A stretch of 64,000 nucleotides of DNA, taken from contig JXTB01000300.1 in assembly GCA_002914805.1 (NCBI GenBank), forward strand, positions 142,775 through 206,774. The letters run 5' to 3'. The DNA is from Parasponia andersonii. Its lineage: Eukaryota; Streptophyta; Magnoliopsida; Rosales; Cannabaceae. Below the pieces are notes generated by a model. The model searched no databases. It was not told the DNA's origin and saw nothing but the letters and a program-made list of their open reading frames with translations. Made by a program: the position numbers and the translations under genes. Below are positions 48,141 through 60,741 of the stretch, in pieces. The first letter of the stretch is position 1. Every line of letters begins with the position of its first letter.

Positions 48141-51100
48141 ATTTTGCAAAATAATAATACCTTTTACTGATTTTTTGACCAATTTCAGTAACGAAAAATA
48201 ATAATATCTTCTATTAAGACTAGAATAGTTATTATTATTCTCCTTAATTTCGATGATATTGTTGTCTTTTATCTATTAAAATTATTTAAAAAATCAACTC
48301 AAAATATTAATTTTTTAATATTATTAATCATAAAGTATTATTTTGTAAATGTCAAATTTTAGGATTTAAATTGCAGAATACTTAAATGATATTTTTTTTT
48401 TATATAATTTACCCAAAAAATAAATTCTTGTATATTTATTGAAAATCCTTACACTAGCCGCTCCATGTGATTTAAACAAGATGAAAGGATTCATTTTCCT
48501 CTTTGTTTTCTTTATCTTCCGACTTTATTTTGTATTTCAAGTAATTAAAATAATACCCAAGAACAAAAAATAGAGAAGATTGGCTATATCACGCCTTGCG
48601 CACGTGTGTATGTTAATCGTGTGAATCCCAAAATTTAGAGTCCAAAAAGACTCCCATAATTTTATTTAATCCTTTTTTTTTTTAATTTTTCTTTTCCTAC
48701 TAAAACTCAACTAGCAGACAACAACTCGTCAATCTCATCAAAAATTAAAAATAAGAAAAATTATAAAGGAAGATCGGACCCACAAAGCCATACGATAAAA
48801 CCTTGGAACAACGACAATAGCGACGGAGAACGACAATGATCTCCAAAAAGACAATAACTGAATAAATTGAAAAGATGAAAAGAAAATGATGGATTTAAAA
48901 AAGACTATTACTTTAATACATCACAAAACAAAGTGAAGACGTGATTTGGAAAAACAGCAGTAATCGTCAAAAGAGAGAGAAAACGACAAGAAGTTGGAAT
49001 GGCAAGAAGACTTGACGTTAAGCCTTTGCATTTCATGTACGAATCTAGATTGTGCATGGCCAAAAAATAAAAACAAAATAAAAAGGTACGATTCTAGTCT
49101 TCTAGATTCCATAACATAAAACAAAAGTTAGCCCAAAGATACGGACATGGATTTTGTAAAGACTAGTTTCTTTATAAATTACAAATATATATATATATAT
49201 ATGAGAGAATTTTCGATCAAAATTTTTATTTTTGTTTCATTATTTTGTCCAATTTAAAAGTGATTTATGACTATAGGTTAATTTTTTAAAATTTCCATCC
49301 TAATTCTAATTTATAAAGGAAATTAATTTACCTCTATTTTTCAAATTCATATAAATAATGTATTTTAGGAATACTTCTTTATATTTATGTAATGAAATAA
49401 ACTATTCTATTTAAATTTATGGATAATTTTAATCTTATTTTTCATATTTTATTTTATTTTATTTTTTTAATATAAAATGAAATATCTTTTAAAATTTAAT
49501 TTACTACACTTCATTAATATAAGTTTAGACCGTGACTCACCTTTTAATTTTTTAAAGAATATTGTTGCCTATAATAAGAATTTTTAATCTTTTTTCATAG
49601 GATTTATTTATCAAATTTTCTTATAAAAAAATTATGACTTTAGTATAGATCTTGAGTTTACATTTTTTTTCTTTCTTAGTGTTAAAAAAATAAAAGTTGC
49701 TACTTTTATATCTTTAACTATGAGTAAACTTTATACATAATTAAAATTAATGAGAATTATTCATATGAAAAAAGTAACGATAATTAGAATATGAAGAGTA
49801 TATTAGTGGAATAGGATAAAATAAATAAAAACTAAACAATTAAGATCATAGGTCACAAACAAAATACCTATTTTTAAGCCATAAATAGCTTTCTAAATAT
49901 AAATACGCATTAATTAGATTAAATTTTTCTACTAGAATTACTAATATAATTATGATTATCAAATTAAAATCTAATGACCTAAATTAAAGTAACCATCTAT
50001 GGAAAAAAACAAAAAATTTTATTAAAATCTCACTTATATATATATATATATATATATCTCATGAAAGACAAGCAACTAGCGTAAACAAAATATTTAGGGA
50101 TCAAAAGTGATTTTTATTAAATGAATGCAAAATTCACTCTTCAGTGATATTACTTGTCATGTGAACTCTATTATTATTTGAAATAGTATTGAAGTATAAC
50201 GTATTCTAATAGAGTCCATGTGTCAATCATCGAGAGACATACGAGTGGAAAACAAAATGTGTTTAATGATTTCCTTTTTGTTATGTTTACAAATATCTAA
50301 AGTGTAGTTTAGGATAATAGAGTTAAAAATATTCCAAAGTGACTAATTTTCACCATGATTTTGCTTTGCAACTATACCAAATTAATTATTCTTTTTATTA
50401 TGTTCACACTTTTTTCTTAACCGCCGGTGATTGTGGCAGCAACGATATCCTATTTTTGACCCTTTACTTATATCCAACTTAGATTTGTATTTCAAGATAA
50501 GCATTCGTTTTAACCTAGACTCGTGGTTACTAATAAGAATAACAATGGGGTAGATCGGAGACAGTTTTTCAATTAATATCCTCATTTCCAAAAGTCAATT
50601 ACAATATTATACTCGCTCCATTAACCATTATTTTCGATGCGGGTACGATACGAGTATTAATTAATGGATAATAGGAAAAATGTGGTTACCTATTAATAAT
50701 AATAAAATAATTAAGATGAAAATACTAAATTATTTTCTTAATCATAAAATATTAAACATAACAATATATTAAATAATTTTCAAACTCTAAAATTTAAATA
50801 TATAAGTCCATATAATTCTTCAAATTCATTATTTTACTAAATATATGAGAACATAAATAATGTAAAATTAAATAGATAACTATATTTAACTATATTTATA
50901 ATATTTTTTATGTGTAAGTAAATATATCGAGGTGGATATGGTGTGCATTGTGCTAATATTGTCTCCTCACTATACTCGCATCAGTATTCTTCATCTCGAT
51001 TGTTTTCCCCGCTTGATCAGTTTTTTCACTTCCTATTCGGATCAGATAATTACAATTACTCATAACTGTAGCTTATATTGCCATTCTTAGTCACCAACAT

Positions 51101-51473
51101 GCATCTCCTTTATATGTTGGTGGATGACATGAAGACTCCAATGTCCGCGTAACAAATTATAAAAATAATAGTTAATTTCACTAATATCATTTTAATTATG
51201 GTCTTTGTAAATGTTGTAATATTTATTATCATTTATGATTTGATTAACATATCTTTTAAATTAATATATATATATAATGAAATGACCAACGGGCAAAGTA
51301 CAACAATAACAACATTTAAGATAATTCACTATCTACCTTAAAAGTTTGGGTGTCAAGAGTACAATAATTCTAAGTTGGTGGAGGTTATCAAGGAAAATTA
51401 ACCATTTTTAGAAAGTTATTTTAAAAGATAATAAAAATAAAAGTATTATTATGTAAAAAAAAAAAGATAATAT
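48141..51473. other. Long AT-rich intergenic stretch, no gene seen
   Basis: About 3.3 kb with no supported gene. TA microsatellites lie at about 49186-49202 and 50036-50056. Base composition is very AT-rich throughout, and the few frames above 60 codons show no protein signal. Confidence 0.5.
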
Positions 51474-51782
51474 CATTTTTATATTTTATATTTTAACATT
51501 TTATTTATTTTATATATTATGTTTTGGGTATTATCAACATTGATTTTTTAATTTTATATTTGTTGCAAATTTATATCATGTTCTAATTTAGAACAGTTAA
51601 TTTGCCAAAATAACTTAATAAACTTATTATCGAATCAGTTTTTATATAATTTATTTTTAATTTTTTAAACGATAATTTGATAAATTAACTACTCTAAATT
51701 AGTATTATGATATACATTTTTAACAAAATTTAAATTTAAAAATCAAGATCGATAATGATTAAAATATAATATATAATTTTAA
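51474..51782. mobile_element. AT-rich foldback MITE, copy C
   Basis: The left edge GATAATATCATTTTTATATT and a centre with CTAATTTAGAACAGTTAATT and its near-complement (TAAATTAACTACTCTAAATT) match the architecture of copy A. The right edge is less well kept. Confidence 0.6.
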
Positions 51783-53646
51783 TGCAACGTTATAAGAGTA
51801 CAGTAATATCCCAAAAAGAAAATAGAGTGACCACTATACATCACACACTCAAGCACATGTGACTCTTAACCAATGAGCTGGGGCTCACGAATCCCCACGT
51901 TCGAGGACCTGCAGAACCTCTCAAAAAGGAGTCCGTCGCCTTCATCTCACACACCCCAACGAGCATGTCTTCTTTACTTTCTTTCTTTCTTTCCTTCCAT
52001 AAAACTGTTTGGCAACACGGTTCTACTTGCCCTCCAAACATCGAATCCATCGCCTACTTACTTTATCTTAGTACTAAATCAGGTTAATGACTTTATTATT
52101 TATTTATTAATTATTAAAGAAATAGCATTAAATGTAATAAACAATTTTCCACCATTTAATTGAATGTGTTAGGCTTGGCTCATTGAGGTGGTGTAAGTTG
52201 TGTCAATTGTCAAATCAAGTGCCATTGAAGTAACCATATGTCATTTTATACCGTGTTTAATGCAACAACCAAAAAGTAAAATCCTTTATTAAAAGAATAA
52301 TAAAAAAATAAAAAGTATAATCAAAGCTAAATTCGACTCTTTGTTGCTTTAATAAGATTACTCACTAAGTTATTCTTATAATACACTTTTTCTTCAAAAT
52401 ATCCCCTTATTCTCTCTTTTTTTTTTTCTTTTTTTTTTTGAGGGGGCTTGGAATCATCCTTTCACTCATTACTTTCACTTGATCATTGCTTTACACAACC
52501 TATACCTTTTGGTGCAACATCTTTTACAATAGTACACTAACAATGGAGTAGATTTTATATGTTTTGAAAATTCCACAGCTCTTTGCATTACTTATCATTC
52601 AAGTTTTTTTTTGTTTTACATACATAATTCACGATTTGTAGACCAGTCGAGTCATAATTCATCAAAATCTTCCAAAGCATTAGAAATTAAAATTTAATTA
52701 CAAGTCAATTTTCTAAATCCTGTATTCTTACGTGTTTAATTTTTGGGGAAATGATCAATGCAAACTAGTTTTTTTTTTTTGGGCTAATTCAATGCAACTA
52801 GTTAAATTTGGTTGTATTATTTTATTTACTTTTTTCAGATATATATGTGCATGTCTTTTTGCCTCTTACTAGAATAATCAATGAAAGCGACATGATGTCT
52901 AAGGGTGACAAAAATATAAGCGATCATCTAAAGATAAAAGCTTCCATTATTGTTATGCTTTTATTTAGGGTGACAATCACCGATTATTTTTTTCCATTCC
53001 CAAGTGGAAAGTTCAAAGTTTTCCCTAAAGAAAAAAAAAATAAAAAATAAAAAATAAAAAGGAGGAAGTTCGAGTGAGAGTACAACGCGGGCAAATTAGA
53101 TTTCCAAGTAAGCCTATCTTATTATGGCAGCTTTCTGTCTCCTTGTAGACTAAGTATATATTAGACTCGAAGACATTATGTAATATATTTTACAACCTAA
53201 GATATCCACATAACTAAAGTATGTTGGACAGTTTTTTGGCTTGTGGGTGACACTTTTGCTTATAAAAATGGAAACTTAGCTAGATAATATGATTTGCTTG
53301 CTGTGTTTGAGATCATAATGCAGAATGATGATAAAGTTGCCCAATGCTACCTACATTGAAGCCGATTATAAAGAAAAATAAAGCACATTATAGATTGTAC
53401 TTTAATTTTGACTTTTATACACAAATTTTAGCACTTTACGATAAAGTTGAGGGCTTAATTTAGCTTTATATCTACTACTGATATTAACATTCCTACAATT
53501 ATTTAAAACTGCTTAATATTTTTCGGAACTGAATCAATTCTTTTCGGCCCCGCAATAATGTACCAAAACCATGTACATACGTACGCTATTTTTCCATTAT
53601 TCCGTAACATAATATTCCGTATTGTGTACTGAATTATTGGAGGATA
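51783..53646. other. Intergenic, no gene seen
   Basis: A GC-richer island at 51840-52060 is open on both strands (51873-52163 plus, 52050-51841 minus), but neither peptide is recognisable. The rest is AT-rich with T tracts near 52420-52440. Confidence 0.45.
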
Positions 53647-55760
53647 CTGTAAAAACCAGGATTTTTTGGGAGTAATTTAGACATTTTATTAATTTTTAGA
53701 TATAATAATAAAGGGATTAATTTATAAAAATTTGTACAGAGGGACTAAATTGTAATTTTTGGGATGATATAATTGATAGAGATTAATGAAACAAGGACTA
53801 TAGTGCAATTTTTTAAAAAATTGCACAGCCCCCTACTTACCCACGTGGAGTCTCCCTCCCACTCACTTTCTCTCTCTCTCTCTTCCCTGATGCCTCCCTC
53901 GCTCTCTCTTTTTTCACTCTCGGCCGAAGGACTGGCGAGGGCCGCGCCACCGCCCAGGCCGCCATCCAGCATGCCAACCACCCGGCACGAGCTCACCGTG
54001 TCACCAGGAAGCTCCGCCGACCGTCGCCAACTGCTGCCGAAGCCGCCATTGCCGGAGAAGACGAAGTGGACCGTTTTGGATTTCTCGTTACTGGCGACGA
54101 TTCCGGCCACCATTTGACCTCTAACTGGGCTCGTTGGATTTGTCTCGTCGAGAGAAAGCTCAAGGTATATATATCTTAACCCCATAATGCTCGAATAAAA
54201 AATTGTCATTTTTGGAATATTTTGAGCTTGTGTTGACTTTTTGATCCGGCTGTTAGATTGTGTTTTTGTTGTCATTTTTTGATTATACTCAGAAAATAGG
54301 AAAGTTTGATATATATATATATATTGCCTATGTTTGGTGATCGGCACGAAAATCGAAATCGGATAGCGAGATTTGCCTCAATTTGCATGCCACCAGTCCA
54401 GTGTAAGCCCGGACCCAAATTGGACAAGTTATATGTCTAACCTAGCTATTTTAGGTGCTAGGAATTCAATGAAGAGTTCCGTTTGTGAAATTGAAGCTTC
54501 GTTGAGAAATTGGTTTTTCGTAAGAGGAAGATCGAGGGCTTGGAATTGATTCCTGACCCTCCGAATGATCGTCAACGATGCCTTAAAGATTCAATAGCAT
54601 GATATCGCTATTCTTGTGAGGTAGAGATTCGGTTATATTCGTTTTATACTATTTTCGAATAAAACTTAATTTCTACAACATACGAGAACAAATATGGTTT
54701 TTTGATTTTCTTGAACATATCTGATGGACTGTGATGGTATGATATACATATATATACTGTATTGCTATGGGGATTTTCTGAGTGCATGTTATTTTAATAT
54801 ATCAAAAATAGGGGTATTGTGCTGCCTGTTCTTCTATAAAAACCTAATATACTTATTTTATTGAAAAACTAGAGTACGATTATTTTCACACTTCAGTTAT
54901 GTGTTGCACGTGTCATAGGATCATACATGAGCACCGTGTTAACATCGTGGGTTTATAGTGTAGCATTGCGTACTCCACCATCAGTGTAGAGTCCATAAAG
55001 CCACACGGGGTTTTGTTACTTCTGATCACCTCCCCATTTGGTAGGCATAGGCGATTCGGTTGTCCCTCCAGGTTTGGTAGGCGACACATAGGTGTCCTCT
55101 ATGAGTATGGGCTTAGGTGTCAGGCAGGCTGTTAGGTACACTTAGTGCTATCATCCTAGATTTCCACAGATGAGAGGATGTGAGCTCATGTGTATGGGTT
55201 GATTTGTATCATGTGCATCTGAATTGAATGGTTTTGATTATACTGATTTTTTATACATATACGTGATGATTTCTGGTTTTGGATTATCATATATGTATAT
55301 ATTGGATTTAAACTAACCATGCAGGAGCTTTCCATAACTAAAATATTTTCGATCAAGGTAACTGTTTTTCTTACTAAGCATTTTATGCTCACTCCCTTCC
55401 TCAGGTGGTATCCCATGCGATTTTGGAGATCAAGAGGAGTAAGAGGCCATCAGGATTGTAGTTCGTTATCTTGGTAATGCTTGAAGTATGTTGTTGTGGT
55501 GTTTGAATTGTTTGAGTTTTGTTTTAGTATTGAACCAAGATTACTACTTTCCATTTTGTCTATAAACTCATGTGTGCCATTCTGATGTCTGTTCTGACGT
55601 GGATGATGATGGTATTTGAACATGTATTTGATTTACATTCTTTTCGGTATTTATTTGATTTATGTTTAAGGGTATATACGAATTATGGGAGAGGTTTACG
55701 GGATAAAATTTCAAATATTTTATCTAAAATAGAATGTTTTACAAAACTATAACTTTAGAC
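53647..55760 (+). repeat. Probable LTR or solo LTR of a Gypsy-type element (boundaries uncertain)
   Basis: Starts TGTAAAAACCAGG. It then has the pattern common in long plant Gypsy LTRs: an AT-rich U3 with 'GGGACTAAATTGTAATT'-type text, a pyrimidine-rich and GC-rich leader (53840-54120), then a long downstream part. An open frame at 53773-54117 reads low-complexity S/P-rich peptide and is not a gene. I could not find a matching second LTR or a target duplication, so the right end is a guess. Confidence 0.35.
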
Positions 55761-56697
55761 GTTTTCAAATAAATCAGAGAATTTTTTATACTTACGAAAT
55801 TCTCTTTCGGTCACTAACCCAAATTTTATAAGGTTGATTGTTTGGTAGTTACTCGAGACATGATAAGAGATTCGGTCGGATTTTCATTTGGTCAATTATT
55901 GTAGAAAAATGATTTGTTCTACTAAAGATATCGTATGGATATGGAGGGAAATAAAATAATATTACAACTGAAAACGATGAGCACGAGTGTACATTCTTCT
56001 TTTATTTTCTCTTAACGTGTGCAAGACTAAGACAATGACCTTGACTATAGTCTATGTTATTTGTATCCAATGAAAGTCATACATAACGCTTCTGGAAGCA
56101 AACACAATTATAATTAGGATAGCCATCACGTAGGTGACTCCTTTATCTTATCGTATTTCACATAATTTTTGGGGGATTAAGGCAAAATGACTAAATTTTT
56201 TTGTCCATTTTAAGTAAGTATCCATTTTTTAAATGATCTAACAAAATGAATGGTATATTGATAGATATATCAAATGCAAAATATGATATAGTACATAAAC
56301 TAAAATTTGTATAACTACTAATATAACAAGTGTCAAAATACATATACTCAGATATTTAGCTTTAAAAAATAAAAGTGACGAGGATTATTTTGTAAACAAA
56401 TTAAAAATATAAATTTGGTTTCAGAAGGTACTTTTTTTGCCAACTCCTCGTTAGCAAACTGCAAGCCTAATTTTTTAGGAGAGGTTTCTTTGTCCTTTTT
56501 ATTTTTTCCCTTATAAATAATCAAAATGACTTTAATTCATCAATCAGTAATCATAGTAAATGCCAATTTTCTCACTTTATTTTAGTAAATATTCATTTTT
56601 TTGGCTTTTTATAAATAAATAGTCAAATATATAAACTTTATTGATGAGTTTACTTCACCATAATCGTAATCGGAATAAATAATAAGAGAAGTAAATG
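55761..56697. other. Intergenic, no gene seen
   Basis: AT-rich sequence between the LTR-like region and the TRIM element. Nothing else was seen. Confidence 0.5.
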
Positions 56698-57017
56698 TGT
56701 AACACCACTAGGCCTTACCCAAAAGTGCTAGCTTGAAGATACTTTTGGGTTCATGGACTACTACTTAAATACTCGATCTTCTGAGAGCATACCCGATGTG
56801 GGACTTGGGGCATTACAATCTCTCTCCGTTAAGGGCCTAGCGTCCTTGCTAGAGGTCCATATTCAATAGCTCACATATAACTCCTATGGGTAGGGTCCAT
56901 ATTCACCGCAATTTCAGCTCGTGGCAGCCTTCCAAGGCCCACATAGGTATAGACCGGGTCAGCTCTAATACCAAATGTAACACCACTGGGCCTTACCCAA
57001 AAGTGCTAACTTGAAGG
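56698..57017 (-). mobile_element. TRIM-type miniature LTR retroelement, 5' LTR truncated
   Basis: On the minus strand it reads: partial 5' LTR (57017-56976, ending GGTGTTACA), primer-binding site TGGTATTAGAGC (56973-56962, tRNA-iMet type), a 140-bp noncoding interior, the purine tract GGAGAGAGAT, and a complete 120-bp LTR (56817-56698) from TGTAATG to TTACA. The two LTR segments match for about 40 bases. Tiny LTRs, a tRNA-Met site and no coding capacity define TRIMs. The 5' LTR breaks off where Tekay integrase sequence begins. Confidence 0.75.
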
Positions 57018-60000
57018 TCTTCTTAACTGGTAAAAAGTGGGCTGATTTTGTAAGTCGATCTACTATCACCCAAATCGAATTATATCCTTTTTGAGTCCTA
57101 GGTAAACCAAGTACAAAATCCATTCCCACATGCTCCCATTTCCATTCCGGAATCAAAAGTGGTTGTAACAGACCAGAAGGTCGTTGGTGCTCAGCCTTTA
57201 CCTACTGGCAAGTCAGACAATGTTCAATGAATTCTACTATATCCTTTCTCATACCAACCCACCAATAATGATTGCTCAAATCTCGAAACATTTTAGTACC
57301 TCTTGGATGGATAGAATAAGGAGTATAATGAGCTTCGTTTATAATCTCTTTCTTTAATTCTTCATCGTTGGGTACATATAACCTCTTACCATACCGCAAT
57401 ACTCCATATTCGGAAATTACTAACTCAGGACGTTTTTCTAGTTGCACATCACCTTTTAACTTGGTAATCATTGGATCATTCGATTGAGCAATTTTAATTC
57501 TTTTCAGGATAGTTGGTTTGATCGATAAAGCAGCAAAATGTCCTACTTCCCTTTTTAATACCAGCTCTAAATCAAATTTCTGGATTCATTCTTTAAAGGA
57601 ATAGAGGTACCCTGCAAGATGGAAAGATTTCCAATAGTCTTTCTACTCAATACATCTGCAACCACATTCGCCTTTCCTGGGTGGTAGTTAATCACACAGT
57701 CGCAATCCTTTACTAATTCTAACCATCGATGTTGTCGCATATTCAACTCTTTTTGTGTGAATAAGTACTTCAAACTCTAATGGTCTGTGAAGATTTCACG
57801 CTTGGCTCCATATAAATAATGCCTCTAAATCTTGAGAGCAAATACAACAGCTGCTAACTCAAGATCGTAGGTGGGGTAATTCTTTTCGTAATCCTTCAAC
57901 TGTCGCGATGCATAAGCAATTATTTTACCATGCTGCATTAAAACACAACCCAAAACCGAGCTTGGATGCGTCACTGTAAATAACAAACCCTTCAGTACCC
58001 GCAGGGATAGCTAAAACTGGTGCTGATGTTAATCGTTGCTTCAATTCTTGAAAACTCTTTTCACACTCATTGGACCAGAGGAATTTGACATTTTTCCTAG
58101 TCAATTGTGTCAAATGAGAAGCAATTCGGGAAAATCCATCCACAAAATGACGATAATAACCAGCCAAACCCAGAAAGCTACGAACCTCACCTATATTTTT
58201 CTGTACGAGCCAACTTTTGACAGCTTCAACTTTACTAAGGTCTACGGCTATACCATCCTTGGAAATGATATAGCCAAGAAACGGTACATGATCTAGCCAA
58301 AACTCACACTTCTTGAATTTAGCATATAATTACTTCTCACGGAGGATGTCAAGAACCAATCTCAAGTGTCGCTCATGCTCTGTCTTAGAGCGTGAATACA
58401 CCAAAATATCATCTATGAAAATGATCACAAATTGGTCTAAGTATTCCTTGAACACTCTATTCATTAGGTCCATAAATACAACTGGGGCATTAGTCAAACC
58501 AAACGGCATGACCAAGAACTCATAATACCCATACCTTGAACGAAAAGCAGTCTTAGACACATCATCTTCTTTAACCATCATCTGATGATAACCTGATCGT
58601 AGGTCTATTTTAGAGAAATGGCTAGCACCTTGCAGTTGGTCAAATAAATCTTCAATTCGAGGCAATGAGTACTTATTTTTAATTGTGACCTTATTCAGTT
58701 CATGATAATCGATGCACAATCTCAAGGACCCATCTTTCTTCTTGACAAATAGGACTGGAGCGCCCCATGGAGAATAACTTGGTCGGATAAATTCCTTATC
58801 TAGTAATTCTTGAAGTTGCGTCTTGAGTTCCTTCAACTCCGCAGGTGCCATACGATACAGTGCCTTTCATATTGGAGCAGTACCAGGTATCAAATCAATC
58901 TTAAATTCAATCTCCCGATCTGGTGGTAACCTAGGCAAATCATCAGGGGAAACATCTGGGTACTCACACATAACTGGTACGTCCTCTACTACTAATCCTT
59001 CTTTTGAGGCATCCAAAATTGAAGCTAGAAATCCCATACAACCTTTATTGAGCATTCGTCGTGCTTTCATTGCAGAGATAATAGGAATACATTGCATGGG
59101 TTTTGAACCAGTAAAACTAAAGCTTGGCTTGTTCAAGGGATTAAATACCATGACTCGATCATGACAATCTATGTTAGCACGGTACTTACTAAGCCAATCC
59201 ATCCACAGTATGACATCGAAGTCATAGAATCCAAGGATTAAAAGATCAACAAACAAAGTGTGTCCTCCAAACTTGATTATACAGGCTTTTAAGATGCTTC
59301 TTGATTCTATTTTATCTCTCAACAGGGTGGATATGCTAATCCAGGTGTTTGATGGTATAAATGTTCTATTCAATTTCTTAGCAAAGTTGCTATTAATGAA
59401 AGAATGAGTAGCCCCAGAATCTATAAGTACTTTTGCAGACAAGCCACAAATATCCATAACACCTGTAACTACAGAAGGTGTATCCTCCGCTTCCCTTTGA
59501 GTCATGGTATAAACACGGGCTTGAGTCTTCATTTGATCACCAGAGTTGTCACTAGTCAATTCTACAGTAACGAGAGATATGTCCAGGTTTACCACATTTA
59601 TAGCACATATTGGTTCCCATACGACACTCCTCTCGATGCTCCTTGCCACACTTAGGACATGTAGTTTTCTGCTGCTTATCATGATCATCTCTAGTGTTGT
59701 TATTATTCCCTTGCTCATGCTTTCTTTTCTGATTTTGTCCCTTTGTTCTTCCAAAATTTTGACTTTCCACCACCACTATTATTGTTTGCTTGCTGAGCTT
59801 TGAACTCTTCTCATACCATCAGTTGTGTTCTCTCCACCAAGAGTGCCTTACTCACTACTGCACTATATGAATTAAGTTCAAACGGAATGACGCCTATTTA
59901 ATTTGGGGTTTTAAACCCTCTTCAAACCGTCGAACTCTACTAGCCTCAGTTGTCACTAGTGTAGGAGCAAACTTAGCCAAACGGGCAAACTCTGCCTTAT

Positions 60001-60502
60001 ACTCAACAATTGACTTATTTCTTTGCTCCAATTATGTGAATTCTCTCTCTTTCTATTATTGAACACTTTTTGGGAAATACTTTTCATAGAAAGCATCTCG
60101 AAACATAGCCCAAATGAAGGGTGCAGCATTTCCATCATGTTGACATTGAATCATTAGCCACCAGTCATATGCATCTCCCTGAAGCATATATGCAGCATGT
60201 GATACTTTGTCTCTATCTACGCAATTGAGCACAGCAAAAGCTTTTTCCATCTCAGCTAACTATTTTTCAGCTTTAAGTGGGTCAGTAGTGCCTTTAAAGG
60301 ATGGAGGAGATAACTTCTTAAATTCAGAAATAGTACTTGGCAATCTCTGCTGAGTAGGTGCTCCTTGTTGCATCTATCCAAGAGTTGAAATTGCTTACAT
60401 AAATGCTCCCACTGCTAGTGGGGTTTCAGGGGGCACGTTTTGGTCAATAGGGTTCGCCTCTTGATTTCTATTATTCCGTGACCTAGTAATTGGTCCAGCC
60501 AT
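57018..60502 (-). pseudogene. Broken gag-pol of a Tekay-like Gypsy element, integrase truncated
   Basis: Gag starts at an ATG at 60502 (MAGPITRSRNN) and includes AYMLQGDAYDWW (about 60190) and zinc knuckles (CYKCGKPGHISRYC, about 59597-59556). Protease has LIDSGATHSFI (about 59435). RT carries an intact FIDDILVYS (about 58410), followed by RNase H and its end [16 protein letters not shown] (about 57680-57633). Integrase begins with an HHCC site (about 57360-57210) and stops after HFLPVKK, before most of the DDE core. The last residues of the open frame belong to the TRIM LTR. The protein changes frame near 59590 and again in RNase H, and has many stops. Sequence style matches the Tekay/Del chromovirus group; the chromodomain end is absent. 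Confidence 0.92.
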
Positions 60503-60741
60503 TCTTAGCTAAAGAGAAAAGAAGAGCCTTAGTTTTTTGTAACCCCGTTATGCCCAAACTGTGAAATACTAAATGTATACACATATAGTCTTCATAGAAT
60601 GAACTAACAGTATAATTTATATAAAATAAAATATTTAATATTACCAGATGGCAGCGAATCAACTCTCGGTGACATGATGTAGTGGTCTAAAAAAGTCTAC
60701 AGAATCGTTTAAAACCAAGGTGGTGATACCATTTTTTTTTT
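60503..60741 (-). other. Leader of the Tekay-like element with primer-binding-site region
   Basis: Between gag and the presumed LTR. TGGTATCACCACC on the minus strand (about 60731-60719) shares its first eight bases with the tRNA-iMet primer site. It follows an A run and the LTR end TGTTACA. Confidence 0.5.

Noticed and set aside
51840..52060. GC-richer island open on both strands, considered as a gene fragment
   Set aside because: Neither translation is recognisable, and no splice-linked exon or repeat partner was seen.
52574..52595. TTCCACAGCTCTTTGCATTA, resembling the start of miR396
   Set aside because: Only the first ten or so bases match, and no complementary arm that would make a hairpin was found nearby.
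53745..54347. A 200-codon minus frame and a 114-codon plus frame
   Set aside because: Both read the same GC-rich, low-complexity stretch in an LTR-like region, and neither has a recognisable domain.
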